Of a DNA stretch of 64,000 nt, positions 46,884-57,776 are shown in pieces. The DNA is from Cannabis sativa. Taxonomy: Eukaryota > Streptophyta > Magnoliopsida > Rosales > Cannabaceae. Both the position numbers and the translations under genes were made by a program. Location: assembly GCF_029168945.1 (NCBI RefSeq), contig NC_083603.1, positions 21,018,001-21,082,000 on the forward strand, given 5' to 3'. The notes below the pieces were generated by a model. It saw only the letters and a list, made by a program, of their open reading frames with translations, was not told the origin of the DNA and searched no databases. The number at the start of each line of letters is the position of its first letter. Within the stretch, counting starts at the first letter, position 1.

Positions 46884-49800
46884 ATAGAAATTTCGTCCTC
46901 GAAATTTATCTAAACAGCTCGGGATACAGCTCCCGCAATACTTTTTTTTTCTATTCAAAAATTGTACTGATTGCTCTTCATATAACAAGTCTATTTAAGA
47001 TTCAATATTCTCGTAACTCCACATATGAATCGCTTCTACCTCATACTTCTAAAACATTGAAGTACATATTGGAAACTCTAGATAAGCAAGGACTGATAAG
47101 CTACCCAACGTACCCTTTCCAGAAACTCAAACGGACCGATTAACTTGGGGCTTAACTTTCCTTTCTTCAAAATTTTTAAATTCCCTTCATTGGAACCACC
47201 TGAAGAAAGATAAAATTCCCAACTTGAGATTTAATATCTCTTCATTTTTGAATCAGCTTAACTATTCCATCCATTACATAAGCAACACACAAACTTTAAT
47301 CTTTAAACCACATCAATGCCACTTTAACAGTATTCTAATAACTGTCATTACATGAAAACTCATTTAGAACCTTCCATTCAATATCCTTATCGGATTGATA
47401 TACTACTCTGGTTTATATCGTAAAATTTCCTCCAAACAAAATCAAAGTTCTTTATCAATCTAGTTCCAAACCTTTCCTCGTACTTCTAAAGTTCAGAGTC
47501 ACTCTACTGGGCCATTTTATTTCTTTCCAGCAGATTAAACTACCACATAATATTAACAAGTTCTCCAATCATGAACTCAATCCCTATTCTGGTTACATTC
47601 CCAACAACCGATAGTAAGATCTTTTTGCTTTACAAACTTGTCCTAAACCTCCTCGGTTTAAGGTATCTACTACTAAATCCTTTCAAAAGAAAAGTATTTG
47701 ATATTTTTGTGATCCGTATAGACTTCACATTTTCACCATATAGAAAATCCACATAGAAAAATGGTGCCCAACTTTCAATGTAAAACGATTACTGCCAATC
47801 TAATATCATGACTTTTCAGTAGCCTAGATAGTTAGGCAATAACTCTCCTAAACTGTGTCAGAATACAATTTATTCCTTGTTTAGAAGTATTACCTTGAAT
47901 CACATTTTCTCCTCACTGGCTAACAATGTTATCATTGGTACAATAGTTAACCTCTATTTTCAATTCTTTCGACCTAATCACTAAGGGTGTTGACAACCCC
48001 CAACAATTATCTGTAGCATCCTGTTAATTCCAGAAAACTTATAACCTTTATTGTAAATTTAGGATCAGCAAAATTTGCATTTCTCATATTTAGCATAAAA
48101 CTTATGCTTTTATAGACGTTACAACATCATCCAAAGGAATCACTATACCCTTACTGAAGACAATTATGAAGCCATCAGTACAAAAACTGTTTTAAGAATA
48201 TCCTCCTTTCGAGTCTTCAACTGATAATAACCAGATCAAAGATCGATCTTAGAGAAGGTGACCCTTTCCCATAATCGATCAATATAGCATCTATCCTTAA
48301 TAAAGGATACTTATCCTTCACCGTTATTTTATTAAACTCCTAGTGGTCAATTGACACTCATAAAGTTTCATCCTTCTTATTCACAAATCAAAATCGGCGT
48401 ACTCTAAAATGAGGTACTTGGTCTAGCAATGTTAAACCCCGCATCCCCTATAACTGAACTTTCAATCCTTGAAATCTTTGGTTACCATTCAATACAAAAT
48501 TTTGAGTGTAAGTTTATACTTCCAGTATAAAAATCAATTTTCCTCTTCAGTAGTAATCCAGGTAGCTCCTCTAGAAAATATAGAAACTCTTGGACCACAA
48601 GATCGAGCTCCGGTTCCACTGATATTCCTCTTGTATCACTCACCATATTGCTAAAGATTGATACACCCATCCCATAGTGTACTTTCTTCCCTAAATATCG
48701 AGATTAATGCATTTTAGAACCCTTGAACTTTGCCCAAGAACAATGAATCCTCATTTTCTGATTCCAGAATTACCATCTTTCTTTCACAATTGATAGTTGC
48801 ACTATACCTTGCAAACCAGTTTAACCCCTGTATAATATCAGAATTCTCTAAATTCAACACAGTTGAAACAGCCACTGTTTCCTTGCCCTCACAACTTGGA
48901 AAGGGATTAGACCATATACTAAAAAAAATAACAAGTTCTCCAATAAGCTAAAAAGTACTAGGACTAGTCAGTAACACACCATTAAATTTTCACAAACTTT
49001 CAATCATCCTACCATTTCCGTTATTGTAACCGTGGACAGTCTCTTTTCAAATGACCTGCTACCCCACCCTGAAAGCATGCTCTCGCATAGCATTCACTTG
49101 CTGGTGTCTCTTGCATCTCGACCTTCTAGATGGGTTCACAGATCTTCGTTCCCACCACGTCGAAAACTTTGGTTACCTTAAATTCTCTTTCCAGGACCCA
49201 TAACTAATGGGTCGTTAGTCCTTTTCTTATGGTTCATTAGGATCTGCACCCTTATCAAATCTGACATTGGACATCGAATCTTTCCTCATACTATATCTCT
49301 TTTGATTAAATCTTTACCCCCCCCCCAGCAGTAGGTGATACCTCAATCACCTGAGCATAAAACGGGACAACTCCTAGTTGTTTAACCATTATACCATAAT
49401 TTCGTGTGACATACTATTTCTACCTTCGATTGGATTTAGTTTCCTAGCGGCCTTAGCAGCCGCTTCATTAACATAAAACTTTACCAATCAGTCATGCTTG
49501 ATATCATTCTCCATCACCGCGCTGCCCGCTATGCAAGTTCTACTACCTTGCCACCTATATAATCCCTTACTTTATAGCATACTTTTATTCCCAGTCTTGT
49601 GGTAGTAGAGGATTCATACTCACATTACAAACTCCGAGCCTGGTAAGCTCACCATTATTCTTACTAGATCGCCTCAGGTACACCTTCCACTACACTCACG
49701 ACCATTCTTTTCTCAAGATTAAAATCCTTTTCAACAAAAATTAATGCTAATAAGCATTACCGCGCATGCATAAACATACTTAACAACTTTATATCAAACT

Positions 49801-49970
49801 TCTCATGCTTCTCTAATAGCTTACACATTTAAAATAAGCATGCAATTCAAACAATCAACAATTGCTGTATCAATCAATTAACAATTAACACTTACTAAGC
49901 CATGAGTCGAACGAATCTTCGCAGCCAATGTACATATCAAACCAGTCTTCAGGATCTTTAAACCTTGGTC
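46884..49970 (-). pseudogene. Degenerate Tekay gag-pol
   Basis: No long frame survives, but landmarks lie in order on the minus strand. A zinc knuckle near 49030-49100 reads GHLKRDCP at its end. RT finger/palm sequence is near 48210-48320 (LRIDAILID...SLRSIFDL). RNase H CEVYTDHKNI is at 47703-47730. The post-integrase segment KLIGPFEFLERV is near 47095-47165. The chromodomain itself was not identified. Stops and indels occur every 20-40 codons, more than in the Tat body, although Tekay is the younger insertion by position. Confidence 0.6.
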
Positions 49971-49982
49971 GCTCTGATACCA
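49971..49982 (-). other. Primer-binding site of the Tekay element
   Basis: TGGTATCAGAGC on the minus strand, three bases from the LTR end (49986). A perfect match to the Met-tRNA complement. Confidence 0.85.
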
Positions 49983-50545
49983 TGTTGTAACGCCCTGAAC
50001 CTCAGGAACGCCACGTGTGTGCTTTTATAATCTTATTATCGATAATCTATTAGTTTAAGAAAAGTGTGGTTTAATTCAAAAAAATATATTATCTTTAATT
50101 AAATTTAAAATAGAAACTTTAGTTCAAAATACTGTCGTAATATGGGGATCTCCTGCCAATAAAATTCTTTTACAACCAATTATAAAACCATTAATACAAG
50201 AGTAGATTATACATCCAATCATAGAAAAAGGGGTGATCCTGCTTCCTGGAAGCCAAGACAACACGGTTGATATGTACATTTCTGGGATACCTCCGACTCA
50301 TGGCCAAACAGAACTGCTAATCTTCTTACCTGCATCATGAAGCACCCGTGAGTCATAGTGACTCAACAAGAAAAGCTACTAATTAGACATTATGGAAAGT
50401 GCAAGCAGATTTCATAATAATAACATACATACCAATAGGTCTTACATATGTCAATCTACATATACAAAAAAATAACATAACGCTTATGCAAGCACACTTA
50501 ATACATAATAAAGAATATTTATAGCTATTCACAATCAACCATCTC

Positions 50546-50885
50546 AGTGATTCATAAAGTACCCTACTCACACATCATTATAAACACTCACTTTCAGTAC
50601 TTCATAAATCACTCTAATTCATATATTACGGTAACCACATAATCTCAGTGCTTCATAAAGCACTCAAACACATAATCTTAGTGCTTCATAAAGCACTCAA
50701 TTCTTACATCCCTACAACATGTATTCTTACCCCCCGTCAGTTACAGAGACTAGTTTCATAAGTAATATAACGTTCATTCAATCATACCATAACACAATAT
50801 ATTTAGTTACAACTCATCACATAATAACACGCTTGATCGTTCCACAACTTCATAACTACATAATTTAGGTACTTCATAAAGTACC
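50546..50885. repeat. Dispersed hairpin motif with CATA loop, five copies
   Basis: Perfect stem-loops AGTGCTT-CATA-AAGCACT at 50647-50664 and 50680-50697, and GGTACTT-CATA-AAGTACC at 50868-50885. Two variants with imperfect stems lie near 50546 and 50596. The stems of the perfect copies differ at two base pairs but keep pairing. Confidence 0.75.
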
Positions 50886-51011
50886 CCTACCACTCGTTAA
50901 CCACGAGCTGTATATGTCACTATCGTTGTCCGATACAACAAACGATAAGTAAGAAACCTATCCGCGGTTTTAGGAGTAATTACTCATAACGGTAATAACC
51001 GTTTCTTTTAC

Positions 51012-51260
51012 TCGATCATAATCGAGCCACAACGATAATAATCATTTCATAATACTTCCCTCGATCATAATCGAGTCAAACGATAATAATTGTTTCATAA
51101 TATTTCCCTCGATCATAATCGAGTCAAACGATGATAATCGTTTCAAAATATTTTCCCTCGATCATAATCGAGTCAAACGATAATAATCGTTTCATAATAT
51201 TTTCTCTCGATCATAATCGAGTCAAAACATACACTTATCGGAATCTCGATCATAATCTAG
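51012..51260. repeat. 48-49-bp tandem repeat with two palindromes per unit
   Basis: CTCGATCATAATCGAG begins at 51012, 51060, 51108, 51157 and 51206, with a sixth degraded copy near 51245. Between them lies an AACGATAATAATCGTT-type palindrome and TTTCATAATATTT filler. Stem-loops again carry CATA or AATA loops. Confidence 0.9.
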
Positions 51261-51582
51261 ACTATCACAATTATAATCGTTAACTACAAACGGTATATAG
51301 TACTTTTCTTACCTCAGTCCTGAGATTTAAGCACGCATGCCGGCCTAAGTGGAAGAACAAAGCTTGACGATCCTGGGTCCTATGTCACGACAACAACATT
51401 CAATAAATACCTTAACCAATAATTCTGGGAATAACCCTAATTCCCATAACTAGACAATTTCCTAATCCCCAACACTCTAAAAATAGGCCATCCAATATTT
51501 AAGTAACCCAAAACAGATGCTAGGCACAACTCCAAGCCAAAGCTAAACCTGAAGAAAACTCGAAAATTTTCCCCTCTACTAC

Positions 51583-51662
51583 AACCGGTCGACCGGTTCT
51601 GTTACACCAGAACCAACCGGTCGACCGGTTCTGTTACACCAGAACCAACCGGTCGACCGGTT
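51583..51662. repeat. 32-bp tandem repeat with the palindrome AACCGGTCGACCGGTT, three copies
   Basis: The 16-base perfect palindrome occurs at 51583-51598, 51615-51630 and 51647-51662, separated by CTGTTACACCAGAACC. It is the only GC-rich patch of the LTR. Confidence 0.95.
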
Positions 51663-52701
51663 CTGGCAGACCAATTCTCAAGAGTTTTCTTCCTCAAATT
51701 CGAACCAAAACCCAACCATGCCTGCCCAACTGCTCCAGTTCAAATCAATATCACAATCACAACATATCCCAAACACCAAAATGCAGTAATTCAATCAACT
51801 TAATCATCTACACAAAGTTACATACTCAAATGAATATAAAGCTTTAACCAATCTAATACAAGCTAAGCAACCCCTATTTCTAATCAATCCAATTCAAAAC
51901 AAGCTTAAAAACTAAATTAGAAGCTTACTCTAACCCTAACTAACCTCACAGCCCCTGAAAACCTAAAATCCCTAACTAAAAGATTCACCAAAAGATTCAT
52001 TAACACTAGAAAATAAAAGGAAGAACACCAAGAACTCACCTTACCAATCTATGCTGCAAGTAGGATTGATTCTTAGCAGAATTTAGGTTGAAAAGGGATG
52101 AAATTTCAGTTTCCCCCTTTGCTTCTTCTTGAGCCGAAAGAGAGGAGAGAGAGAGCCAAAAGCAAATGAGTCAATTTCTAGGTTTTTTTGCTTTCTTCCT
52201 TTTTACTAATATAAATAAAACATTAAATTAACTTATAATAAATTATGAGCTCAACCCAAAATGCACAAAGGACAAATACCAAATTTATAAATTACTAATC
52301 TACTCCTCTCAAACTCCTTTAGCCTAAAACAAAACCTAAGGGTATTTTGGCAATTAAACTAATCCATCAAATTAACACTTTAATATTCTAGACCAGTCCG
52401 GAATATTCCAAAATAATTCATTTCATATTGTCGTGACATCACTAACCACACCGTCAAGTTTCCACAATTGCTGGGCCCGAAAACACTTTATTTCAAAAAA
52501 AAAAAAAAAATAGTACCCACGATACCCACATATTCTAATAAAAAAATATCTGTAATTAATAAATTACGCTTTATTTAATCATTTAATAAATTCACACCAA
52601 TTTCCCTAAGTAAGATCATAATCTTACTTCATTACCAAAATAATTACATATTTAATAAAATATGTCCAAGTAAACACTATATTAATTTCTGGGATATTAC
52701 A

Positions 52702-53040
52702 GTAGTCGTCACTAGACTTTATTGATCATAGCCTAGTAGGTACAGATTGGGGGTTGTGCCGTCAGACTTTATTGTGTATGGCAGTTTCAATACGCCTCCT
52801 CCCATGCGGCATTAAATGCGAGATGACTGTTCAGATGGAATCTGACACCACCCGGAGATGCTTTGTTGCCATCTTGCTCTCCAGGAGCACACGAGACTTA
52901 CATGCCTTCTCCGGGAGGCATGTCTAAGGTAATCCTTTGCTTTAAGAAGACTTAGCTGTTTTATTTAAATGCTAACCCCTTTCCATCCACGTGTCATCAT
53001 CCAATTGGTCCACGTATTTTGGGCAAAATCAGGGGCAACA
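52702..53040 (-). repeat. 5' LTR fragment of the Tat element
   Basis: Minus strand starts TGTTGCCCCTGATTTTGCCC at 53040, with a TG start. It contains CACGTGG, TTTAAATAAAA and two AATAAAGTCT motifs, then is broken by the Tekay element at 52701. It is much less AT-rich than the flanks. Assignment to Tat rests on its position outside the Tekay insertion and on its character, not on a second copy, since the 3' LTR is absent. Confidence 0.6.
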
Positions 53041-53303
53041 CTTCATTAATATTTATAATATTTTTGTTAAATCTATTACGAAAAAGACTCATTATTAGTT
53101 AACGAAAATCAGCGTTAACAAATATTTTATTTAAAAAATAAAAAAAAATGAGAGAATATATATTTTTAGGTATATTAAGGGAAGAATAGATAGATGTATT
53201 TTGGAGTGATTTTTTTTTTGTTAATACTTTATATATAAAAAAAAAATGAGAGAATTAAGAACAGAACAAATAATATTAATTAGAGAGATCTTAAAGTGTT
53301 ATG

Positions 53304-53500
53304 CAGGGCCGGTCCTAGGCATAGGCATGCTAGGCCCGTGCTTAGGGCCCACCCATTTTAGGGGCCCAAATAAAAAAATACATTTTAAAAAATATAGATA
53401 TTTTTTTTTAATAATTTTTAAAAATACCATTTATCTTTATAGTAAGGGTCCAAAAGATTTCTTTTTGCCTATAACCCATTTCAACTCAGGGTCGGTCCTT
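53304..53500. mobile_element. hAT-like miniature element (197 bp)
   Basis: A perfect 8-bp target duplication, GTGTTATG (53296-53303 and 53501-53508), is the hAT signature. Ends CAGGGCCGGTCCT and CAGGGTCGGTCCTT form an imperfect inverted repeat (9 of 13), as the end motif is itself nearly palindromic. The interior has GGGCCC-type motifs and no frame. Confidence 0.75.
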
Positions 53501-53508
53501 GTGTTATG

Positions 53509-54203
53509 TCACCGTCTCATATCTCTCTTTAGATATATAGATAGATATATAAAAATATTTTGTTTGTCATCATACTTATTAATTTAAAATGTATATAAAT
53601 ATTTTTATACGTAAATTCTAAAGTTTTTTTTTACTTATTATTGTTAGGTATATTTTATCTAATTCTAAGTTTTTTTTTCTACTTATATTATTGTTAGATA
53701 TATTTTATAATTTATTTCTCTTACTTTTTATATATATATATTTTTTTTTTTTGTAAATGAATTTATAGATAATTATAAGTCAAAATAATAAACGAATGAT
53801 TGAATGGACAGTTGTATAAATGATTTGATATAATATATTTACAAACAATTGAAGAAGTATCTAAAAAATATTTTGCTAATATAATATTTTGTGAAATATT
53901 CAAAATTAATTTATGTCAAATAAAAAAAAAAAAAGAAACAATATATAATGAAGAAAAGAAGTGTAATGCCAAAATAATATGTTAGGAGAAATAAATATAT
54001 ATTTTTATTTAATTTTGATCTATTAGTCAAAAAAAAATATTTTTCTCATCCTCATCGGTATGCAATACTAATTTTGCTCCTACACTTTATTGGCGCTATA
54101 TTTTAAAATTTGATTTTTTTTTTCAAAGTTTTAAATTCTAAAAAAAAATACAACAACTAAGAAAAAAAATTCTATTGTAATAGAGAAAAAAAAATATTGA
54201 ATT
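53509..54203. other. AT-rich intergenic sequence
   Basis: Homopolymer A/T runs and TATA microsatellites. I see no gene, repeat partner or element end. Confidence 0.6.
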
Positions 54204-54213
54204 CAACTATATA

Positions 54214-55160
54214 GGAAAATTCTTAGGTGAGAGCACCACTTTTGCTCTCACTCATGAGAATATTTTTTTTTTTTTTAATTTTGTTTGGTTGGATAATTAA
54301 GATGTATAAGATTATAATGAGTTGTTGGGATATGTTATTAATTTTTTTAATATTATTTTATTTTAATTTTTTATAACTTTAATAAAAAAAGTTAATTAAT
54401 GGGATTTTATTTTTCTAGGTCAAAAATATAAAATGATTTTCTCAATCGTTTTTTTTTTCTCTTTTCTAGAGAACTCTGAATATGATTAAATCTAAATTTA
54501 ATGAATACCATACAACATTTACGCTAGCATCTTTTAATCTTGTTGTTTCAATTTCTCCATCTAATGCTCTTAACCAGTATTTTTCTACATTCAGAAAAAA
54601 AAAAAAAAAATTAACATTGAAATATCCCTTGCATTTTCTCTCTGGTATATTCTTGTATTTCAGTCTAAATTTTCTAGCCTTTGAAATTATTTCATTTTTT
54701 TTCTCCCATAAAACATTTAAGTATTCATATAATTAAAAAATTTCACTATCAGAATCAAAACATAATATGCATATGGTGAGGAAGTTTTCTACAACAGCAT
54801 TGTACATAACAATTTAAAATTAAAAGACATGATGAATAATGCTTGTGGCTAATAGAAACAGGAGGAAGATGAAAAATAAAATACTTATGGAATTGATGAA
54901 GAAGATTCTTTTCTATTATCATGAGAGGTGAGAGGGTGAAATTGAAAAAGAAAATAACTATATTCTCAAATGATTAATTAATGGGTAGATACGTGGATTT
55001 AAAAATTAAATCTAATAATTTTTTTTAAATAATTTATTAATCGTATATGTGATACTCTATCGTAAGGAAAAATGTTCTTACCGTGAGATTAAAAATCAAA
55101 GGTTGTGAAAATGCCCTCACTTATGAGAGTAAAAGTAGTGCTCTCACCTAAGAAGTACCC
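54214..55160. mobile_element. Mutator-like non-autonomous element (947 bp)
   Basis: Inverted repeats of about 45 bp (GGAAAATTCTTAGGTGAGAG / GGGTACTTCTTAGGTGAGAG, about 80 percent identical over 45) at 54214-54258 and 55116-55160. The flanks CAACTATATA (54204-54213) and CAAATATATA (55161-55170) match 9 of 10, consistent with a 9-10 bp duplication of Mutator type. The interior is AT-rich and the frame at 54482-54736 is not supported as a gene. Confidence 0.7.
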
Positions 55161-55172
55161 CAAATATATAAA

Positions 55173-55547
55173 GAGTAAATACCATTTTGGACCCTGTGTT
55201 TTGCAAAAGTTACAGATTGGACCCTGTGTTTTGTTAAATGACAAAATGGACCCTGTATTTTCTAAAATAGTAAAAATAGGATCCTGAGCTTAATTTTTGA
55301 CAACTTTTTTTTTAATACAACCAACTTGAAGACAACGCTTAATACGAATAGATACAAAAAAATGTAAACAGTTTTGTCATAGCACTTTTAGATCGGTTTA
55401 TAATTAAACTTTATTTTGACAAAAAAATCAATTCAGGGTCCTATTTGTACTATTTTAGAAAATACAGGGTCCATTTTGTCATTTAACAAAACACAGGGTC
55501 TAATTGGTAACTTTTACAAAACAGAGGGTCCAAAATGGTATTTACCC
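55173..55547. mobile_element. Foldback MITE (375 bp) with 9-bp target duplication
   Basis: Long inverted repeats of about 130 bp: GAGTAAATACCATTTTGGAC at the left, the complement of GGGTAAATACCATTTTGGAC at the right. Each arm repeats a GGACCCTGTRTTTT motif three times. A perfect 9-bp duplication, ATATATAAA, lies at 55164-55172 and 55548-55556. It sits directly against the right target site of the previous element. The frame 55105-55287 is repeat sequence. Confidence 0.85.
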
Positions 55548-55579
55548 ATATATAAACCTATTTACTAATCTATTTATCT

Positions 55580-56094
55580 AAGCTCAACCCATAAATGAAA
55601 AAATGATAGATTTTTTTAATTAAATAGAAAAATTAAGCATAAAAACTCAATATTACCCATTCATGGGTAATACCCATTAAGAGTGCACCCATATATATAT
55701 AGAACACTTTTTAATGGGTAATACCAATTGATGGGTAAAAAATAAATTTAACTATAAATATTAATTTTAACAATATTAAGCCATTAGATTGTGATCCGAT
55801 GACGAATAATAAAAGAGAAATTTGAATTTCTACGCTTAAATTAGCTTCTTAATTAAAAAAAAATATCAAAAAATACATCTTTTTATACTATATCAAAAAT
55901 AAGTTTATATGAAAAATATTTAAGTGAAATTCAATATTTTTTCATCATTTTTTTTTCAACCGATGAAACAAGCTCAACCCATATAATGAAAAAATGAGAG
56001 ATTTTTCTAATTAAATAGAAAAATTAAGCATAAAAACTCAATATTACTCATTCATGGGTAATATCCATTAAGAGTGCACCCATATATATATATA
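55580..56094 (+). repeat. Direct repeat of about 125 bp, copies 390 bases apart
   Basis: 55580-55705 and 55970-56094 share AAGCTCAACCCATA, TTAAGCATAAAAACTCAATA, TTCATGGGTAATA and AGAGTGCACCCATATATATA. The spacer holds unrelated AT-rich sequence with a further GGGTAATACCA. The second copy ends at the Helitron 5' end. Confidence 0.75.
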
Positions 56095-57479
56095 TCTATT
56101 CTATATAAAGTGTGCGTATATAACTAAATTCTTAGTTTATGAGAAATTCATAGGTGTGACTTTTTATTTATATTTAATAAAATAATAAAATATTATTTAT
56201 ATATAATAAAATAATAAAATAAAAATAAAACAAATCCCATTTAAATTGATATTTGATATTTGAACTGATATTATTTATATATATATATACAATATTATAT
56301 ATTGTTCTCATGTGATACTATTTAAACCATAAATTTATTATCTTATTTTGAATTTAATTAAAACCAACAATATATATATACCTAATCTTGTACGTTCCCA
56401 TTTTTTCTAATTTTTTTTTATTAAAGTTCATTATTTTAAATAAATAATAATTCATAATAAAAATCTAATTTCTAAATTTTCTCTATTACTATACTATTTT
56501 GAATTTAATTAACAACAATAAAATATATGTACCTATATTTTTCATTTTTTTAATATAAATTTTCTATATACATATATATTTATACAAAAAAAAAAATAGA
56601 GATAAAAAATAGTAGTGAAGAGATCCAAAAAAATTCACATAAGCTTCAAACACACTCTAAAAAAAGTATCATTTATAATTCTATGTGTAACTAATTTATT
56701 TGTTTATTTAGATGATTTTAGTCTATATATCTCAAATTATACTTTTTAATTTTTATAATTCGGTTATAGCAAGTAAGAATATTTAGGTTGATGTAATCAT
56801 AACAGTATATATATAGCTTTAGTTGAGCATGAATTGTCCATTTGATTTTATTTTAAGTTTAGATTTTACAATTGTACTTGAATACTTAGCTATATATATG
56901 TGGATCTTGAGTTTATCGGGTTAATTTGTTGAAAATATATGTTTACTGATTTGCTCAAAACAAATATACATAAACACATATATTTTGTTGAATCCAAATA
57001 TACATAAACACATATATTTTGTTGAATCTATCATGGAGTGCTATGAGATTGATGAGAGGCTTCAAGAGAAGAATGATATTAAGATAAATTTGGAGAGCAT
57101 TGCTTTGTTATAATATTATTTGGAAGCTATCATATTTCTTGTTTTTTATATTCTTTCTTTCATATGTCCAGTTATATGCCTGCTACCCTTATTCTTTATA
57201 ATTTTATTATTACCGGCTCGAGTTAAGTGTCCATAGTAAGTGTGTAGCATTATTATTTTTTAAATATATTTCAAGCTAATCTCCATTCTCCTCTTCTCTT
57301 TCTGCAAATTTTAAATTTGACTTTTCACTATTGATTTTCAAATAACCCCACACACTAATTAAAATTAGTTTTTAAATCATTTTAAATTATATGATTATTT
57401 ATTGAATCTTTCTCAATTAAATTATAGAATACTTAACATAAAACTAAATATACGTGCCTTGCACGTAACTTTCTTCTAG
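56095..57479 (+). mobile_element. Non-autonomous Helitron (1385 bp)
   Basis: The 3' end is diagnostic: a perfect 7-bp-stem hairpin, TACGTGC-CTT-GCACGTA (57451-57467), then eight bases and CTAG (57476-57479), with T following. The 5' end, TCTATTCTATATAAAGTGTG, begins at 56095 after an A, so the element sits between A and T as Helitrons do, without target duplication. The 5' end is less certain because the flank is (AT)n. No Rep/helicase gene. Inside are a 34-bp tandem repeat (56961-57028) and a short coding-like stretch (57020-57112). Confidence 0.75.
56961..57028 (+). repeat. 34-bp tandem repeat, two copies, inside the Helitron
   Basis: CAAATATACATAAACACATA plus TATTTTGTTGAATC, repeated at 56961 and 56995 with no difference. 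Confidence 0.9.
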
Positions 57480-57532
57480 TATATATATAGATATATACAT
57501 AAATGAGAAGTATAAGATAGTGATGTGACGTT

Positions 57533-57776
57533 CTAAAATGGCTTAAAACCTATTTATCTATTTTCTCATTTTTTCTAATTAATTAAAATCTATTTATCTA
57601 TTTTCTAATTAATTTCTAATTATTTAAAACCTATTTATTTATTTTTTTAATTATCTAAAATGGCTTAAAACCTATTTATTTATTTTCTCATTTTTTCTAA
57701 TTAATTAAAATCTATTTATCTATTTTCTAATTAATTTCTAATTATTTAAAACCTATTTATTTATTTTTTAATTTTT
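57533..57776. repeat. 122-bp tandem duplication
   Basis: Copies start at 57533 and 57655 with CTAAAATGGCTTAAAACC. They are nearly identical and are built internally from shorter AACCTATTTAT / AATCTATTTATC modules. Confidence 0.85.

Larger units (their letters stand above)
46884..52701 (-). mobile_element. Tekay-like chromovirus (Ty3-gypsy), decayed, 3' LTR missing
   Basis: Minus strand: 5' LTR 52701-49986, Met primer-binding site 49982-49971, degenerate gag-pol, and at 46884-46910 the pre-LTR sequence AATTTCGAGGACGAAATTT typical of the end of this lineage. Sequence passes at 46883/46884 straight into the Tat gag. Tat LTR sequence on the other side (52702-53040) shows that Tekay had entered the 5' LTR of the Tat element; a later deletion removed its own 3' LTR and the Tat LTR remainder. 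Confidence 0.8.
49986..52701 (-). repeat. LTR of the Tekay element (2716 bp)
   Basis: Minus strand: starts TGTAATATCCCAGAAATTAA (52701) and ends CAGGGCGTTACA (49986), with TG...CA ends. It contains three internal repeat arrays (50546-50885, 51012-51260, 51583-51662). No frame longer than about 60 codons is credible. 51900-52200 is gene-leader-like on the minus strand, consistent with the transcribed part of the LTR. Confidence 0.85.

Noticed and set aside
51000..51260. CRISPR-like array because of regular 48-bp repeats with palindromes
   Set aside because: Spacers are not unique but nearly identical, the host is a plant, and the array is inside a retrotransposon LTR.
53246..53587. 113-codon plus frame
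   Set aside because: Runs through the hAT-like element and homopolymers; no domain.
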